NCBI GenBank assembly: GCA_902521355.1
Contig: CABYRT010000003.1
Coordinates: 1-64,000 of the forward strand
Direction of reading: 5' to 3'
DNA from: an uncultured Pelagibacteraceae bacterium
Lineage (GTDB): Bacteria; Pseudomonadota; Alphaproteobacteria; Pelagibacterales; Pelagibacteraceae
Length of the DNA stretch: 64,000 bases
Of the stretch, positions 50,820-59,445 are shown piece after piece. The notes under the pieces were generated by a model. It searched no databases. It worked only from the letters and a program-made list of their open reading frames with translations, and had not been told where the DNA came from. The position numbers and the translations under genes were made by a program. Position 1 is the first letter of the stretch, and every line of letters begins with the position of its first letter.

Positions 50820-51802
50820 TGGATATTAATGAATTATTGAAATCAAAAAAAAAAGTCTTCTTAGATGGTGGAACAGGCTCAGAAATTCAGAGACTTGGTG
50901 GAACTATGGGACCAGCTTTTTCTGGTTTAGCAAATGTTTTCTCACCAGAAATAGTAATCAAAGTACACGAAAGTCATATAAACGCTGGATGTGATATGAT
51001 AACAACCAATACTTTTGGAACTGCAAGACATTGTCTTGAGCCTTCAAATTTAGGAGATCAGACTATAAAAATTAACATTGATACAGTTAAGTTAGCAAGA
51101 CAAGCAGTCAAAAATTCTGGAAAAAAAATTAAAATTGCTGGAAGCATGTCAACATATTTAGCTTTGGCTGAAAATGAATTTAGACCTGACACAAAATTTG
51201 TACCATCATTTGCAAAAGAAGAAAAAAATTATAAAGAACAAGCGAAGGTATTAAAAGAAGAGGGAGTCGAAGTGCTTATTCTTGAAATGCTTTTAGATAT
51301 TGACCATGCTAAAATTTTGCTTACTGCAGCTTTGGAAACAGGTTTACCTGTCTGGGTTGGATTAAGTTGCTGCATAAGCAAGTTTGATGAAACCGTAGTA
51401 GGTAGAAATTTTAGAGCTGAAAAAGAGAGATCTATTATATATGACCCTTTAAAATATCCTGATGAGCCAAAATTCCTTCCTGAAGATAAAATTATAAATT
51501 TCGCTGAAATAATTAATTCACTCAAATCTATCGGTGGAGATGTTTATGGCATTATGCATAGTTGGTTTATTGATACAAAAGAGGGAATGAAAGTTTTAAA
51601 ATCAAATTGGAATGGGCCAATTATGTTCTATCCAGAAATTCATAAATTTGACACGAGTACTATGCAAGCATTAATAACTGAAAATGAAATTGAATTTGTT
51701 GATAAGTGTTCTGAGTTAATAGACGATCAGGTAAAAATTATTGGGGGTTGTTGTGGCGTCACAGATAAACATTTAAAATCCTTGATAACAAAATTTTCTT
51801 AA
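50819..51802 (+). CDS. Homocysteine S-methyltransferase-family protein, copy 1
   Basis: A 327-residue zinc-dependent methyltransferase of the Pfam02574 family. DGGTGSEIQRLGG opens the barrel, and the zinc ligands are Cys of GLSCC and the pair in IIGGCCGVTDKHL near the C-terminus. Members transfer a methyl group from S-methylmethionine, betaine or dimethylsulfonio compounds to homocysteine. The actual donor cannot be read from sequence. A second member is encoded at 53446. It ends one base before the convergent hydrolase gene. Confidence 0.83.
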   Translation: MDINELLKSKKKVFLDGGTGSEIQRLGGTMGPAFSGLANVFSPEIVIKVHESHINAGCDMITTNTFGTARHCLEPSNLGDQTIKINIDTVKLARQAVKNSGKKIKIAGSMSTYLALAENEFRPDTKFVPSFAKEEKNYKEQAKVLKEEGVEVLILEMLLDIDHAKILLTAALETGLPVWVGLSCCISKFDETVVGRNFRAEKERSIIYDPLKYPDEPKFLPEDKIINFAEIINSLKSIGGDVYGIMHSWFIDTKEGMKVLKSNWNGPIMFYPEIHKFDTSTMQALITENEIEFVDKCSELIDDQVKIIGGCCGVTDKHLKSLITKFS

Positions 51803-51803
51803 A

Positions 51804-52961
51804 TTAGTAATCTTTACTAATTATTTGGTCTATCATATTTACCATATCTTTTTTATATTTTTCATTTGTTGCAGATTTAGTCTCTAAGACAGAAAAAAAC
51901 GCAGCAACAACTTTTGTTTTCAAATTTATTCCTAAAAATTGGCCCCCATACCCAGAGTGACCAATCCAGTTACCGCATTTCATTAATGAATTAACATAAC
52001 AGACAAATTTATCTTTAGATAATTGAATGTATTTGGGTCCCTCACTATTAATAGTTTTACTCAAAAAAGTTTTAGAACCAATATTTTTTCCATTTATACC
52101 TTTTCCAAACCTAGAAAATAGTAAACCCATTCTTAAAAAATCTCTTGTAATTAAACTTCCGCCTCCAGACATCCACGGTGTTCCAAATCTATCTGTTCCT
52201 ATATACAATCCTTCTTCAAATCCCGTTGCTTCAACTGTTTCCAACAGCCATTGTCTTAAACTTTTTTTACTTACTTTTTCTACAATTAGTCCAATAACAT
52301 CGGTATTAGCTGATTTATAATGCGCCAGATCGGTATAATTTTTTAAATCTCTGCTTTTTAAAGATTTAATTGAATTTAAATATTGTTCCTGGCTTTGAAT
52401 GTTTTTGCCTTTAATCGGCAGTCTCCATCCTCCCACAGGCTCATGTAAAAATGAAGACGAATAAGCTTTTGTATAATCTTCGCTATATAGATTTACAATG
52501 TTCATGTCTAAAACGTCTTTTACTTTTGCATTTGCATAACCACTGCCAATTTTTGGCAAGTAAAATGAAATTTTCTTATTTAAGTTAATTAGTTTTCTGT
52601 CTATCAGCTCTCCCACAAATAAATGTATAAACATTTTTGTAATTGACATAATTGTTTGAGGCTGATTTTTAGAAAAGTCCTTTGCGTACTGCTCGAATAA
52701 AATATCCTGATCTTTACCAACTATTAAAGAGCAAAAAGCTTTATTTTTAGTTACCTTTTTTACAGAAGATAATTTACCAATTCTCTTATTAATTTTTTTT
52801 TTTAATTTTAAAACAAAATCTGATCTAAGGTATATTCCATATCTATTAATTTTATATAAATTTCTAAAGCCCAACCTCCTTTTATTTGGGAGATTCCATT
52901 GAGCTTTATTATCTTTTCTTGTAACTAATTCTGGATTTTTTTCTGAAATAATTTTTTTCAA
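51804..52961 (-). CDS. Beta-lactamase-fold serine hydrolase
   Basis: A 385-residue class C beta-lactamase-like protein. The nucleophile motif SxxK is SITK (about residue 133), a second motif YKSAN (about residue 230) replaces the YxN of penicillin-binding proteins, and a C-terminal HSGYGG corresponds to the KTG/HTG motif. No signal peptide is visible; the N-terminus is basic. This resembles cytoplasmic esterases and amide hydrolases such as 6-aminohexanoate-dimer hydrolase rather than a true beta-lactamase. The substrate is unknown. Confidence 0.78.
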   Translation of the reverse strand: MKKIISEKNPELVTRKDNKAQWNLPNKRRLGFRNLYKINRYGIYLRSDFVLKLKKKINKRIGKLSSVKKVTKNKAFCSLIVGKDQDILFEQYAKDFSKNQPQTIMSITKMFIHLFVGELIDRKLINLNKKISFYLPKIGSGYANAKVKDVLDMNIVNLYSEDYTKAYSSSFLHEPVGGWRLPIKGKNIQSQEQYLNSIKSLKSRDLKNYTDLAHYKSANTDVIGLIVEKVSKKSLRQWLLETVEATGFEEGLYIGTDRFGTPWMSGGGSLITRDFLRMGLLFSRFGKGINGKNIGSKTFLSKTINSEGPKYIQLSKDKFVCYVNSLMKCGNWIGHSGYGGQFLGINLKTKVVAAFFSVLETKSATNEKYKKDMVNMIDQIISKDY

Positions 52962-52972
52962 ATTAGTATTTT

Positions 52973-53428
52973 TTATCCAAACTTAAGAGATTTATTTTTC
53001 TCGTACTTTTGATGATAGCCTTCTGCTTTACAATAGTTTTTTTCTTTGGAAATTTTTGTAGTAACTTTTCCATCTAATTTCTCATTCATTTCTTTTAAAA
53101 TTTTCTCTGCTGTATTTTTTTCATTATCATTATTATAAAATATCTCAGAGCGATATTGAATTCCTACATAAGTTCCTTGTCTATTCTTTTGAGTTGAGTC
53201 ATGGAGTTTAAAAAATAATCTGACCATGTCTTCATAGCTTAAAATATTTTCATCATATTGAACTTTGACTACTTCTATGTGACCTGTATCCCCACCACAA
53301 ACTGCTTTGTAAGTAACATTAGGATCATCACCTCCGCAATAACCACATTCGGTAGATAATATTCCTTTTATACCATCGTATTTAGTTTCGTCCCAAAAAC
53401 AACCAATACCACCAATAAAAGTTTTCAT
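52973..53428 (-). CDS. msrA: Peptide methionine-(S)-S-oxide reductase MsrA
   Basis: A 151-residue MsrA with the catalytic GCFW motif (about residues 9-12), TECGYCGG, the conserved GHIEVVKVQYD and HDSTQKNRQGTYVGIQYRSEIFY stretches and the YHQKY near the end. It repairs methionine-S-sulfoxide and complements the MsrB at 16258. The C-terminus is short, so resolving cysteines may be provided by thioredoxin or by the Cys in KNYCKAEG. Confidence 0.95.
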   Translation of the reverse strand: MKTFIGGIGCFWDETKYDGIKGILSTECGYCGGDDPNVTYKAVCGGDTGHIEVVKVQYDENILSYEDMVRLFFKLHDSTQKNRQGTYVGIQYRSEIFYNNDNEKNTAEKILKEMNEKLDGKVTTKISKEKNYCKAEGYHQKYEKNKSLKFG

Positions 53429-53445
53429 AATTTTACAATATATTA

Positions 53446-54357
53446 TTACTTCAAAATTGAAATAGCTTTTATCTCTTCAACTCCTATACCACAACAACCA
53501 CCAACAATTTTTACACCTTTGCTAAACCATTTTTTTGCAACTTCCAAATAATCATTGGGTGAAAAATCATCCACAAACTTCCAATTTGGTTTTTCGTAAT
53601 AGCCTTTGTTAGGGTATGCACCAATAACTCCATTATAATTTTTTAATGCAGTATCTAAAGCTGCACTCGTTGTTTTAATATCTGAGTGAGCAATTAAAAT
53701 TGGCCCCTTATGTAATTTACTAAAATTTTTCAACGATACTTCTAAATCCTCGTAAATTTCAGTTTTATTCTTCACATCATCATAACCAAGTGTAATATTT
53801 TTTGTATTCTGATCTATTACACAGGAAATAGAAAGCCAAACAGGTAACTTTATATTTGAAGAACACTCAAGCATAGTCTCCACGATTTCTGCTTGAGATG
53901 TCATTGCTTCTAAAATTATTAAATCAACACCCTCATTTGATAAAATTTTAATATGTTCATTAAAACATGGCTTCATGTTCTTTGTTCCAAGTTTAAGAAA
54001 ACTTCCATAACTCGAAACACTTCCCGCTAAACAGATGTTCTTTTTTGAATTATTAATTGCTTGTTTTGCAATTTGAACTGCTTGTCTATTAAATAATTCA
54101 ATTGAGTCTTCATATCCGTGTTTTCTAAGAGAAATTGGAGTTGTAGCATAAGTATTTGTTGTAATAACATCAGCACCTGCATCAATATAATTTTCATGAA
54201 CTTCTTTTAGAAATTCTGGGCTATCTACCGAACATTTTCCACACCAGAGGTTTTGATCCATTTTAGCTCCTTTTTTTTCAAGCTCAGCACCTATACCTCC
54301 ATCAAGCAAAATAATTTTTCCTTCATTAATTTTTTCTTGAATTAAATTGTAAGACAT
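53446..54357 (-). CDS. Homocysteine S-methyltransferase-family protein, copy 2
   Basis: I chose the ATG at 54357 (MSYNLIQ), which overlaps the stop of the upstream VOC gene by one base; an earlier Met at 54378 would add 7 residues. The 303-residue protein has LLDGGIGAELEKKGA at the start of the barrel, a zinc Cys in SISCVIDQ and the pair in IVGGCCGIGVEEI near the end. It is a divergent paralogue of the protein at 50819. The methyl donor is unknown; glycine betaine or S-methyl compounds are plausible in a SAR11-like organism. Confidence 0.83.
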   Translation of the reverse strand: MSYNLIQEKINEGKIILLDGGIGAELEKKGAKMDQNLWCGKCSVDSPEFLKEVHENYIDAGADVITTNTYATTPISLRKHGYEDSIELFNRQAVQIAKQAINNSKKNICLAGSVSSYGSFLKLGTKNMKPCFNEHIKILSNEGVDLIILEAMTSQAEIVETMLECSSNIKLPVWLSISCVIDQNTKNITLGYDDVKNKTEIYEDLEVSLKNFSKLHKGPILIAHSDIKTTSAALDTALKNYNGVIGAYPNKGYYEKPNWKFVDDFSPNDYLEVAKKWFSKGVKIVGGCCGIGVEEIKAISILK

Positions 54358-54737
54358 TAATTGTTTGTGAAAGCACAAATTTTATTATTATCAAGATCTC
54401 GAATATAAGAATAGTAAACTCCAGAACCTTCTGGTCTTTCACCTCCAGCTCCTTCACTTTTTCCACCTGCCTTAAGTCCAATCTCATGAAACTTATCAAC
54501 TATATCTCTAGATGATGTAATAAATGAAACTTGCGTTCCATTTCCATTAGTTGCCTCTTTCATATTGACAGGTTTGGTCACATAAAACTCTATAGTTCCA
54601 TCGCCATTTTTTTCTGTGTAACCAGCGCAAACTTCATCTTTATAATTTCTTTCTAGATTTAAAACTTTTAAGACTTCATCATAAAAAATTATTGCTTTTT
54701 CTAAGTTATTGGTTCCTACCATTACATAACCAAGCAT
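54357..54737 (-). CDS. Glyoxalase/VOC-family protein
   Basis: A 126-residue single-chain VOC protein with two beta-alpha-beta-beta-beta motifs: MLGYVMVGTNNLEKAIIFYDEVL at the start and SYIRDLDNNKICAF at the end. His is missing at the usual first metal position (GYVMVG), but a Glu is present in TIEFYV, so metal binding may be partial. Members include glyoxalases, dioxygenases and resistance proteins. It overlaps the methyltransferase gene by one base and is 1 base from the aldehyde dehydrogenase gene, so the three form one minus-strand operon. Confidence 0.75.
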   Translation of the reverse strand: MLGYVMVGTNNLEKAIIFYDEVLKVLNLERNYKDEVCAGYTEKNGDGTIEFYVTKPVNMKEATNGNGTQVSFITSSRDIVDKFHEIGLKAGGKSEGAGGERPEGSGVYYSYIRDLDNNKICAFTNN

Positions 54738-54738
54738 T

Positions 54739-56172
54739 TTAATTTTTCCATTCAGTAATAGTTTTTACCTCTAGATATTCATGCAATCCCCAAGTTCCGC
54801 CTTCACGTCCATTTCCAGATTGTCTATAGCCACCAAAAGGAGTTCCAGAGTCCGCTGCTTTATGATTTACATACACAATTCCAGATCTTAATTTTTTTGA
54901 GACTCTTTTTGCCTTTTCTTTATCCTCTGTTTGTAAATAGTTTCCTAATCCATATTCTGTGTCATTTGTAATTTGTATAGCTTCCTCTTCATTTTCAAAA
55001 GGAATGATTGACAATACTGGTCCAAATATTTCCTCTTTAGCAATTCTCATATTATTATTAACATCAGTGAATACCGTCGGCTTAATAAAATAACCTTTCT
55101 TTAAGTCTTCAGGTTTATCAGGACCACCTGCAACTAAAGTAGCACCTTCTTCAATTCCACTATTTATTAAACTCTGAATTTTATCAAATTGGGTTTTTGA
55201 AATTACTGGACCTATATGATCGCCGGCTTTTGAAGCAAGATCAACTTTAATTTTATTAGCTTCGTCTGCGGCTTCTTCAACAGCTCTTTTATAAATTGAT
55301 TTTTCAACAAGCATTCTAGTTGGAGCATCACAGGATTGACCTGAATTACTCATTACGTTTCTAATGCCATCTCTAACTGCATCAGGATATGCATCAGCAA
55401 AAACAATATTTCCACCTTTGCCACCAAGTTCAAGACAAACTCTTTTTATAGTCTCAGCAGCATTCTTTGTAATTAATTTTCCAGCTCTAGTAGATCCTGT
55501 AAACGAGACCATATCAACATCAGGATGTCCTGAAAGGTCAGTTCCAACACCTGGCCCATCACCATTCACTAGATTAAACACTCCAGCTGGAAATCCAGCC
55601 TCATCTATCATCTCTGCAAATAACATTCCTGATAATGGTGCAATTTCAGATGGCTTAAGTACCATTGTACATCCAGTAGCAAAAGCTGGAATTACCTTTA
55701 AAGCAATTTGGTTTATGGGCCAATTCCAAGGTGTAATTAATCCACAAACTCCAATTGGCTCATATACAATATGATTAGTAGATCCTTTATCAAAACCTGG
55801 TTCGAATTCAAAATTTTTTAATCTTTTTATAAAGTCTTCGATATGACCTGCTCCAGAAGATGTTTGATTAGCTGAACACCAATCTTTAGGACAACCTAGT
55901 TCAGTAGTAATAGCATCAGTCATATCATCCCATCTAGAATTATAAATTTTTAATAATTTTTCTAATAAATTTAACCTTTCTGCTTTTGAAGTTTCTTTCC
56001 AAGTCTCAAATGCAGATTTTGCAGCTTTAACTGCAGCATTTGTATCATCAGAACTTCCAAGACTAATAATTGCACAAACTTCTTCTGTTGATGGATTAAT
56101 AACTTCACATTCGTTCTTGTTTACTGGCTCAACCCATTTGCCATTGATATAAAAATTTTTTTTATCGAGCAT
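54739..56172 (-). CDS. NAD(P)-dependent aldehyde dehydrogenase
   Basis: A 477-residue ALDH-superfamily enzyme. ITPWNWPINQIALKVIPA, the NAD-binding FTGSTRAGK, the catalytic Glu in LELGGKGG and the nucleophilic Cys in NSGQSCDAPTRM are all intact, and EEIFGPVLSIIPF follows. It oxidises aldehydes to carboxylates; candidates from context are betaine aldehyde (from the GMC gene at 34720) or an aldehyde from ectoine breakdown, since it is divergent from the ectoine-type genes. The specific substrate cannot be assigned. Confidence 0.88.
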   Translation of the reverse strand: MLDKKNFYINGKWVEPVNKNECEVINPSTEEVCAIISLGSSDDTNAAVKAAKSAFETWKETSKAERLNLLEKLLKIYNSRWDDMTDAITTELGCPKDWCSANQTSSGAGHIEDFIKRLKNFEFEPGFDKGSTNHIVYEPIGVCGLITPWNWPINQIALKVIPAFATGCTMVLKPSEIAPLSGMLFAEMIDEAGFPAGVFNLVNGDGPGVGTDLSGHPDVDMVSFTGSTRAGKLITKNAAETIKRVCLELGGKGGNIVFADAYPDAVRDGIRNVMSNSGQSCDAPTRMLVEKSIYKRAVEEAADEANKIKVDLASKAGDHIGPVISKTQFDKIQSLINSGIEEGATLVAGGPDKPEDLKKGYFIKPTVFTDVNNNMRIAKEEIFGPVLSIIPFENEEEAIQITNDTEYGLGNYLQTEDKEKAKRVSKKLRSGIVYVNHKAADSGTPFGGYRQSGNGREGGTWGLHEYLEVKTITEWKN

Positions 56173-56256
56173 TTATATTTTTAAAATTAATTTTTCTTAT
56201 TATACGTTTATTTGCTCTTACCATTCAAGAAATTAGATGCAGTTTTTAAATTTTAA

Positions 56257-56283
56257 TGATTAATCAATAACTGGTGGTATATT
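56257..56283 (+). promoter_or_regulatory. Palindrome and -10-like element before the EutA-like gene
   Basis: TGATTAATCA (56257-56266) is a perfect 10-base palindrome in the divergent region between the aldehyde dehydrogenase and the EutA-like gene. TATATT at 56278-56283 ends 6 bases before the ATG at 56290, so transcription could begin at the start codon. Weak evidence in AT-rich DNA. Confidence 0.3.
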
Positions 56284-56289
56284 ATATTT

Positions 56290-57030
56290 ATGAAATCACA
56301 AAAAATAGAACCAAAGTTTGAAAATAACCAAAATCCACGTATTGGTCTTATCGCTTTAGCAACTGATCTAGTGATTGAAAAAGATTTTATAAGTGTAATT
56401 AAAGATAAAAAAATAGATTTTTTTGTAAATAGAATAGAATGTTACAACCCCTTAACCAAAGAGAATTTGATCAAAATGTCAGAGAATATTACTCAAGTTA
56501 CAAAAGATATCTTGCCAGAGCAAAAATTGGACTGTGTTGTATATGCTTGTACATCAGGAACTATAGCAGCAGGATACGATAATATTAAAAATAAAATACA
56601 AGCAGCAAAACCTGAGGCAAAACTTTCAACACCAAGTACAGCAGCTTTCAAAGCATTAAAAAAATTAAATATTAAAAAACTTTATATCTTCACACCTTAT
56701 AGTAAAAAAGTTAATGATGATGTTGTTGATTATTTTAAATCATCTGGTTTTGAAATTACTTCAAATTCATACTTTGATATTCATTCTGACATGGAGATTG
56801 GCAAAGTAGATCAAAATTATCTGTTTGATGTGCTAATAAATTTAGATGTAAGTGAGGCAGATGCTTTATTTGTATCTTGTACCGCTTTACCCGTACTTCC
56901 TTTGATACAAAAATTAGAAGATAAACTAGGAATTCCAGTTCTTTCAAGCAACCAAGTTTTAATCTGGGAGTCTTTGGAAAACATTGGTGAAAATAAATCT
57001 GTAAAAGGATTTGGAAGACTGTTTGATTAA
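56290..57030 (+). CDS. Asp/Glu racemase-superfamily protein, EutA/maleate isomerase-like
   Basis: A 246-residue protein of the Asp/Glu racemase / maleate isomerase / arylmalonate decarboxylase superfamily. The two catalytic Cys positions are visible in VVYACTSGT (about residue 83) and LFVSCTALPVLP (about residue 197). The next gene is an ectoine-hydrolase-like M24 protein, a pairing seen in ectoine and hydroxyectoine degradation clusters (EutA with DoeA/EutD). It starts a plus-strand operon. Maleate isomerase is the alternative. Confidence 0.75.
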   Translation: MKSQKIEPKFENNQNPRIGLIALATDLVIEKDFISVIKDKKIDFFVNRIECYNPLTKENLIKMSENITQVTKDILPEQKLDCVVYACTSGTIAAGYDNIKNKIQAAKPEAKLSTPSTAAFKALKKLNIKKLYIFTPYSKKVNDDVVDYFKSSGFEITSNSYFDIHSDMEIGKVDQNYLFDVLINLDVSEADALFVSCTALPVLPLIQKLEDKLGIPVLSSNQVLIWESLENIGENKSVKGFGRLFD

Positions 57031-57033
57031 TTT

Positions 57034-58206
57034 ATGTCTTTTTCAAAAGATGAATACAAACAAAGATTATTAAAAGTTCAATCTCTGATGAGAGAGAAAA
57101 AAATTGATTTAATTATTTCTCACGATACAAATAACATGAATTATCTTACAGGCTACGATGCTTGGTCTTTTTATTATGCACAATGTGTATTAGTGCATGT
57201 TGATTCAAAAGAACCAATTTGCTTTGTCAGAGATCAAGATGCAGGTGGGGCGTACATAAAGACCTATTTAAACAAAGATAATATTATAGTTTATGATGAG
57301 AGTTACATTCATACTTGGCCAAAACATCCCTATGATTACTTGACCAAAGTAATTAAAGAAAAAAAATGGGATAAACTGTCTATTGGTGTTGAAATGGATG
57401 CTCATTATTTTACAGCTTTCTGTTATGAAAAGATTAAACAGGGATTACCTAATGCAAACATTATTGATTCTGATCGACTAGTTAATTGGGCTAGATTAAT
57501 TAAATCTAATGCAGAGATAAATTATATGAAGTCTGCTGCTTTAATTTCTCAAAAAGGAATGCAAACTGCAATGGAAGTAATTAAACCAGGTACAAGACAA
57601 TGCGATGCTGTTGGAGAAATTCAAAAGTCTTTATTTTATGGTACAGAAGAATTTGGAGGTGAATATTCTAGTATCGCAACGCTTCTTCCAACTGGAAAAG
57701 GCACATCTGCTTCACATTTAACAGCAACCCAAGATAAATTTGTTGAAGGTGAAGCAACTATAATTGAACTTTCTGGTGTTTATAAAAGATATCACGCACC
57801 TATGGCTCGAACAATTTTATTAGGTAAACCTGATCAGTTAAAAATTGATACAATGAATAAAACTATAGAAGCTTTACAAGCTGGAATTAATGCTACAAAA
57901 CCCGGAAACACAGCAAATGATGTTGCCCAAGCCTTTTGGAAAATTTTAGATAAATATGGTATCGAGAAGAAATCAAGAACGGGTTACTCAATAGGCATAG
58001 GATATCCACCAGATTGGGGAGAGCATACTTTAAATATTTATAAAGGCGATATGACAGTACTTGAACCAAATGTTTGTTTTCATATGATTGCAGTAATGCA
58101 GTTTGGTGATTGGGGAGTAGAAGCTTCTGAAGCAATCCGAGTAACCGACAAAGGATGTGAATTATTCTGTAATTTTCCAAAAGAACTACATATAAAGAAC
58201 TATTAG
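57034..58206 (+). CDS. doeA: M24-family hydrolase, ectoine hydrolase DoeA-like
   Basis: A 390-residue creatinase/aminopeptidase-P fold protein: an N-terminal creatinase-like domain (to about residue 150) and a pita-bread domain. It carries SIGIGYPPDWGEHTLNI near the end, a sequence feature of ectoine hydrolases. Some metal-binding residues of true metallopeptidases appear replaced, as in other non-peptidase members (ELSGVYKRYHAPMART in the first metal region). The reaction would open the ectoine ring to N-acetyl-diaminobutyrate. It lies 3 bases after the EutA-like gene; the Pot-type transporter follows 38 bases later. No DoeB deacetylase is visible, so the pathway would be incomplete here. 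Confidence 0.78.
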   Translation: MSFSKDEYKQRLLKVQSLMREKKIDLIISHDTNNMNYLTGYDAWSFYYAQCVLVHVDSKEPICFVRDQDAGGAYIKTYLNKDNIIVYDESYIHTWPKHPYDYLTKVIKEKKWDKLSIGVEMDAHYFTAFCYEKIKQGLPNANIIDSDRLVNWARLIKSNAEINYMKSAALISQKGMQTAMEVIKPGTRQCDAVGEIQKSLFYGTEEFGGEYSSIATLLPTGKGTSASHLTATQDKFVEGEATIIELSGVYKRYHAPMARTILLGKPDQLKIDTMNKTIEALQAGINATKPGNTANDVAQAFWKILDKYGIEKKSRTGYSIGIGYPPDWGEHTLNIYKGDMTVLEPNVCFHMIAVMQFGDWGVEASEAIRVTDKGCELFCNFPKELHIKNY

Positions 58207-58244
58207 CTATTGATAATTAACTTCTTAAATGTTTTAAACACTGA

Positions 58245-59330
58245 ATGTCTAAAAATACAGAATTCGTTAAGTTCGATAAAGTTGATAAAAGTTACGATGG
58301 TAAAGTCTTAGTAGTAAAAGATTTAAATCTTAATATCTCTGAAGGAGAGTTCATTACTATGCTTGGTCCATCTGGTTCAGGTAAAACAACCTGTTTAATG
58401 ATGTTAGCTGGATTTGAAACTCCAACTAATGGCGAAATTTATTTAGACTCCAATCCTATTTCAAATATTCCACCACACAAGAGAGGAATTGGAATGGTTT
58501 TTCAAAATTACGCATTGTTTCCTCATATGACAGTTTATGAAAATTTAGCTTTTCCATTGAGAGTAAGAAAAGTTCAAAAAGATGAGATTGATAAAAAAGT
58601 AGATAAAGCTTTATCAATGGTTTCTCTATCTGGATTTGAAAGTAGGATGCCCGCGCAATTGTCGGGGGGACAACAACAAAGAGTAGCTGTTGCAAGAGCT
58701 CTCGTATTTGATCCAGCAGTAGTTTTGATGGACGAGCCTCTTGGAGCTTTAGATAAAAACTTAAGAGAAAGTATGCAATACGAAATTAAACATATTCATG
58801 AAAATATTGGTGTAACTGTAGTTTATGTTACACACGATCAAGGAGAAGCTTTAACAATGTCAAACAGAATTGCAGTGTTTAATGATGGTAAGGTTCAACA
58901 ATTATCAAGTCCTGATAAATTATATGAAGAGCCAGTTAACTCGTTCGTTGCAGAGTTTATAGGTGAAAATAATACTTTTGGTGGAGAAGTAACAGACATT
59001 TCAAAAGATGTTTGTAAAGTTAAATTACAAAATGGTGAAATTTTAGCAAACCCAATTTCAGTAAAATCAAAAGGTGACAAAACAACAGTTTCAATAAGAC
59101 CAGAAAGAGCATTAATAAATCCAAAAGATAAAATGGATAATAATCAAACTGGAAAAATTGAAGAAGTTATCTACCATGGTGATCATACTAGAGTAAGATT
59201 AGATCTTCTAGGTAATAAAGAATTTATTTTAAAAGTTCCAAACAGCTCAAATGAGCTAGATTTAAAATTGGGCAATGAGATTAAAGTAGGATGGAACAGT
59301 CAAGACGCAAGAGCTCTAGATCCTAAATAA
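58245..59330 (+). CDS. potA: Pot-type ABC transporter ATPase PotA
   Basis: A 361-residue ATP-binding subunit: Walker A GPSGSGKTT (about residues 41-49), Q-loop VFQNYALFPHMTVYENLAFPL, signature LSGGQQQRVAVARAL, Walker B VLMDEPLGALDK, and a C-terminal TOBE-type regulatory domain after about residue 240. It belongs to the spermidine/putrescine-type family. The gene opens the transporter operon; the binding protein follows 115 bases later. Confidence 0.92.
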   Translation: MSKNTEFVKFDKVDKSYDGKVLVVKDLNLNISEGEFITMLGPSGSGKTTCLMMLAGFETPTNGEIYLDSNPISNIPPHKRGIGMVFQNYALFPHMTVYENLAFPLRVRKVQKDEIDKKVDKALSMVSLSGFESRMPAQLSGGQQQRVAVARALVFDPAVVLMDEPLGALDKNLRESMQYEIKHIHENIGVTVVYVTHDQGEALTMSNRIAVFNDGKVQQLSSPDKLYEEPVNSFVAEFIGENNTFGGEVTDISKDVCKVKLQNGEILANPISVKSKGDKTTVSIRPERALINPKDKMDNNQTGKIEEVIYHGDHTRVRLDLLGNKEFILKVPNSSNELDLKLGNEIKVGWNSQDARALDPK

Positions 59331-59427
59331 TTTCTCAAATATCCCAGTATTCCTATAACAAAATGGCCTGTTGACTCTGAATTTCGTTTTTGTTGTACTT
59401 CGCTTATATAAATTAATTTATATTAAA

Positions 59428-59437
59428 CGTTTAAACG
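59428..59437 (+). promoter_or_regulatory. 10-bp palindrome abutting the Shine-Dalgarno of the PotD-like gene
   Basis: CGTTTAAACG runs into the ribosome binding site GGAGG (59437-59441), 8 bases before the ATG. It could be an operator or an mRNA 5' hairpin, and it matches the position of palindromes before the other three binding-protein genes. Confidence 0.4.
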
Positions 59438-59445
59438 GAGGATAA

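Noticed and set aside
52027..52320. A 97-codon plus-strand frame within the serine hydrolase gene
   Set aside because: It is the antisense of a conserved coding region and lacks any recognisable motif.
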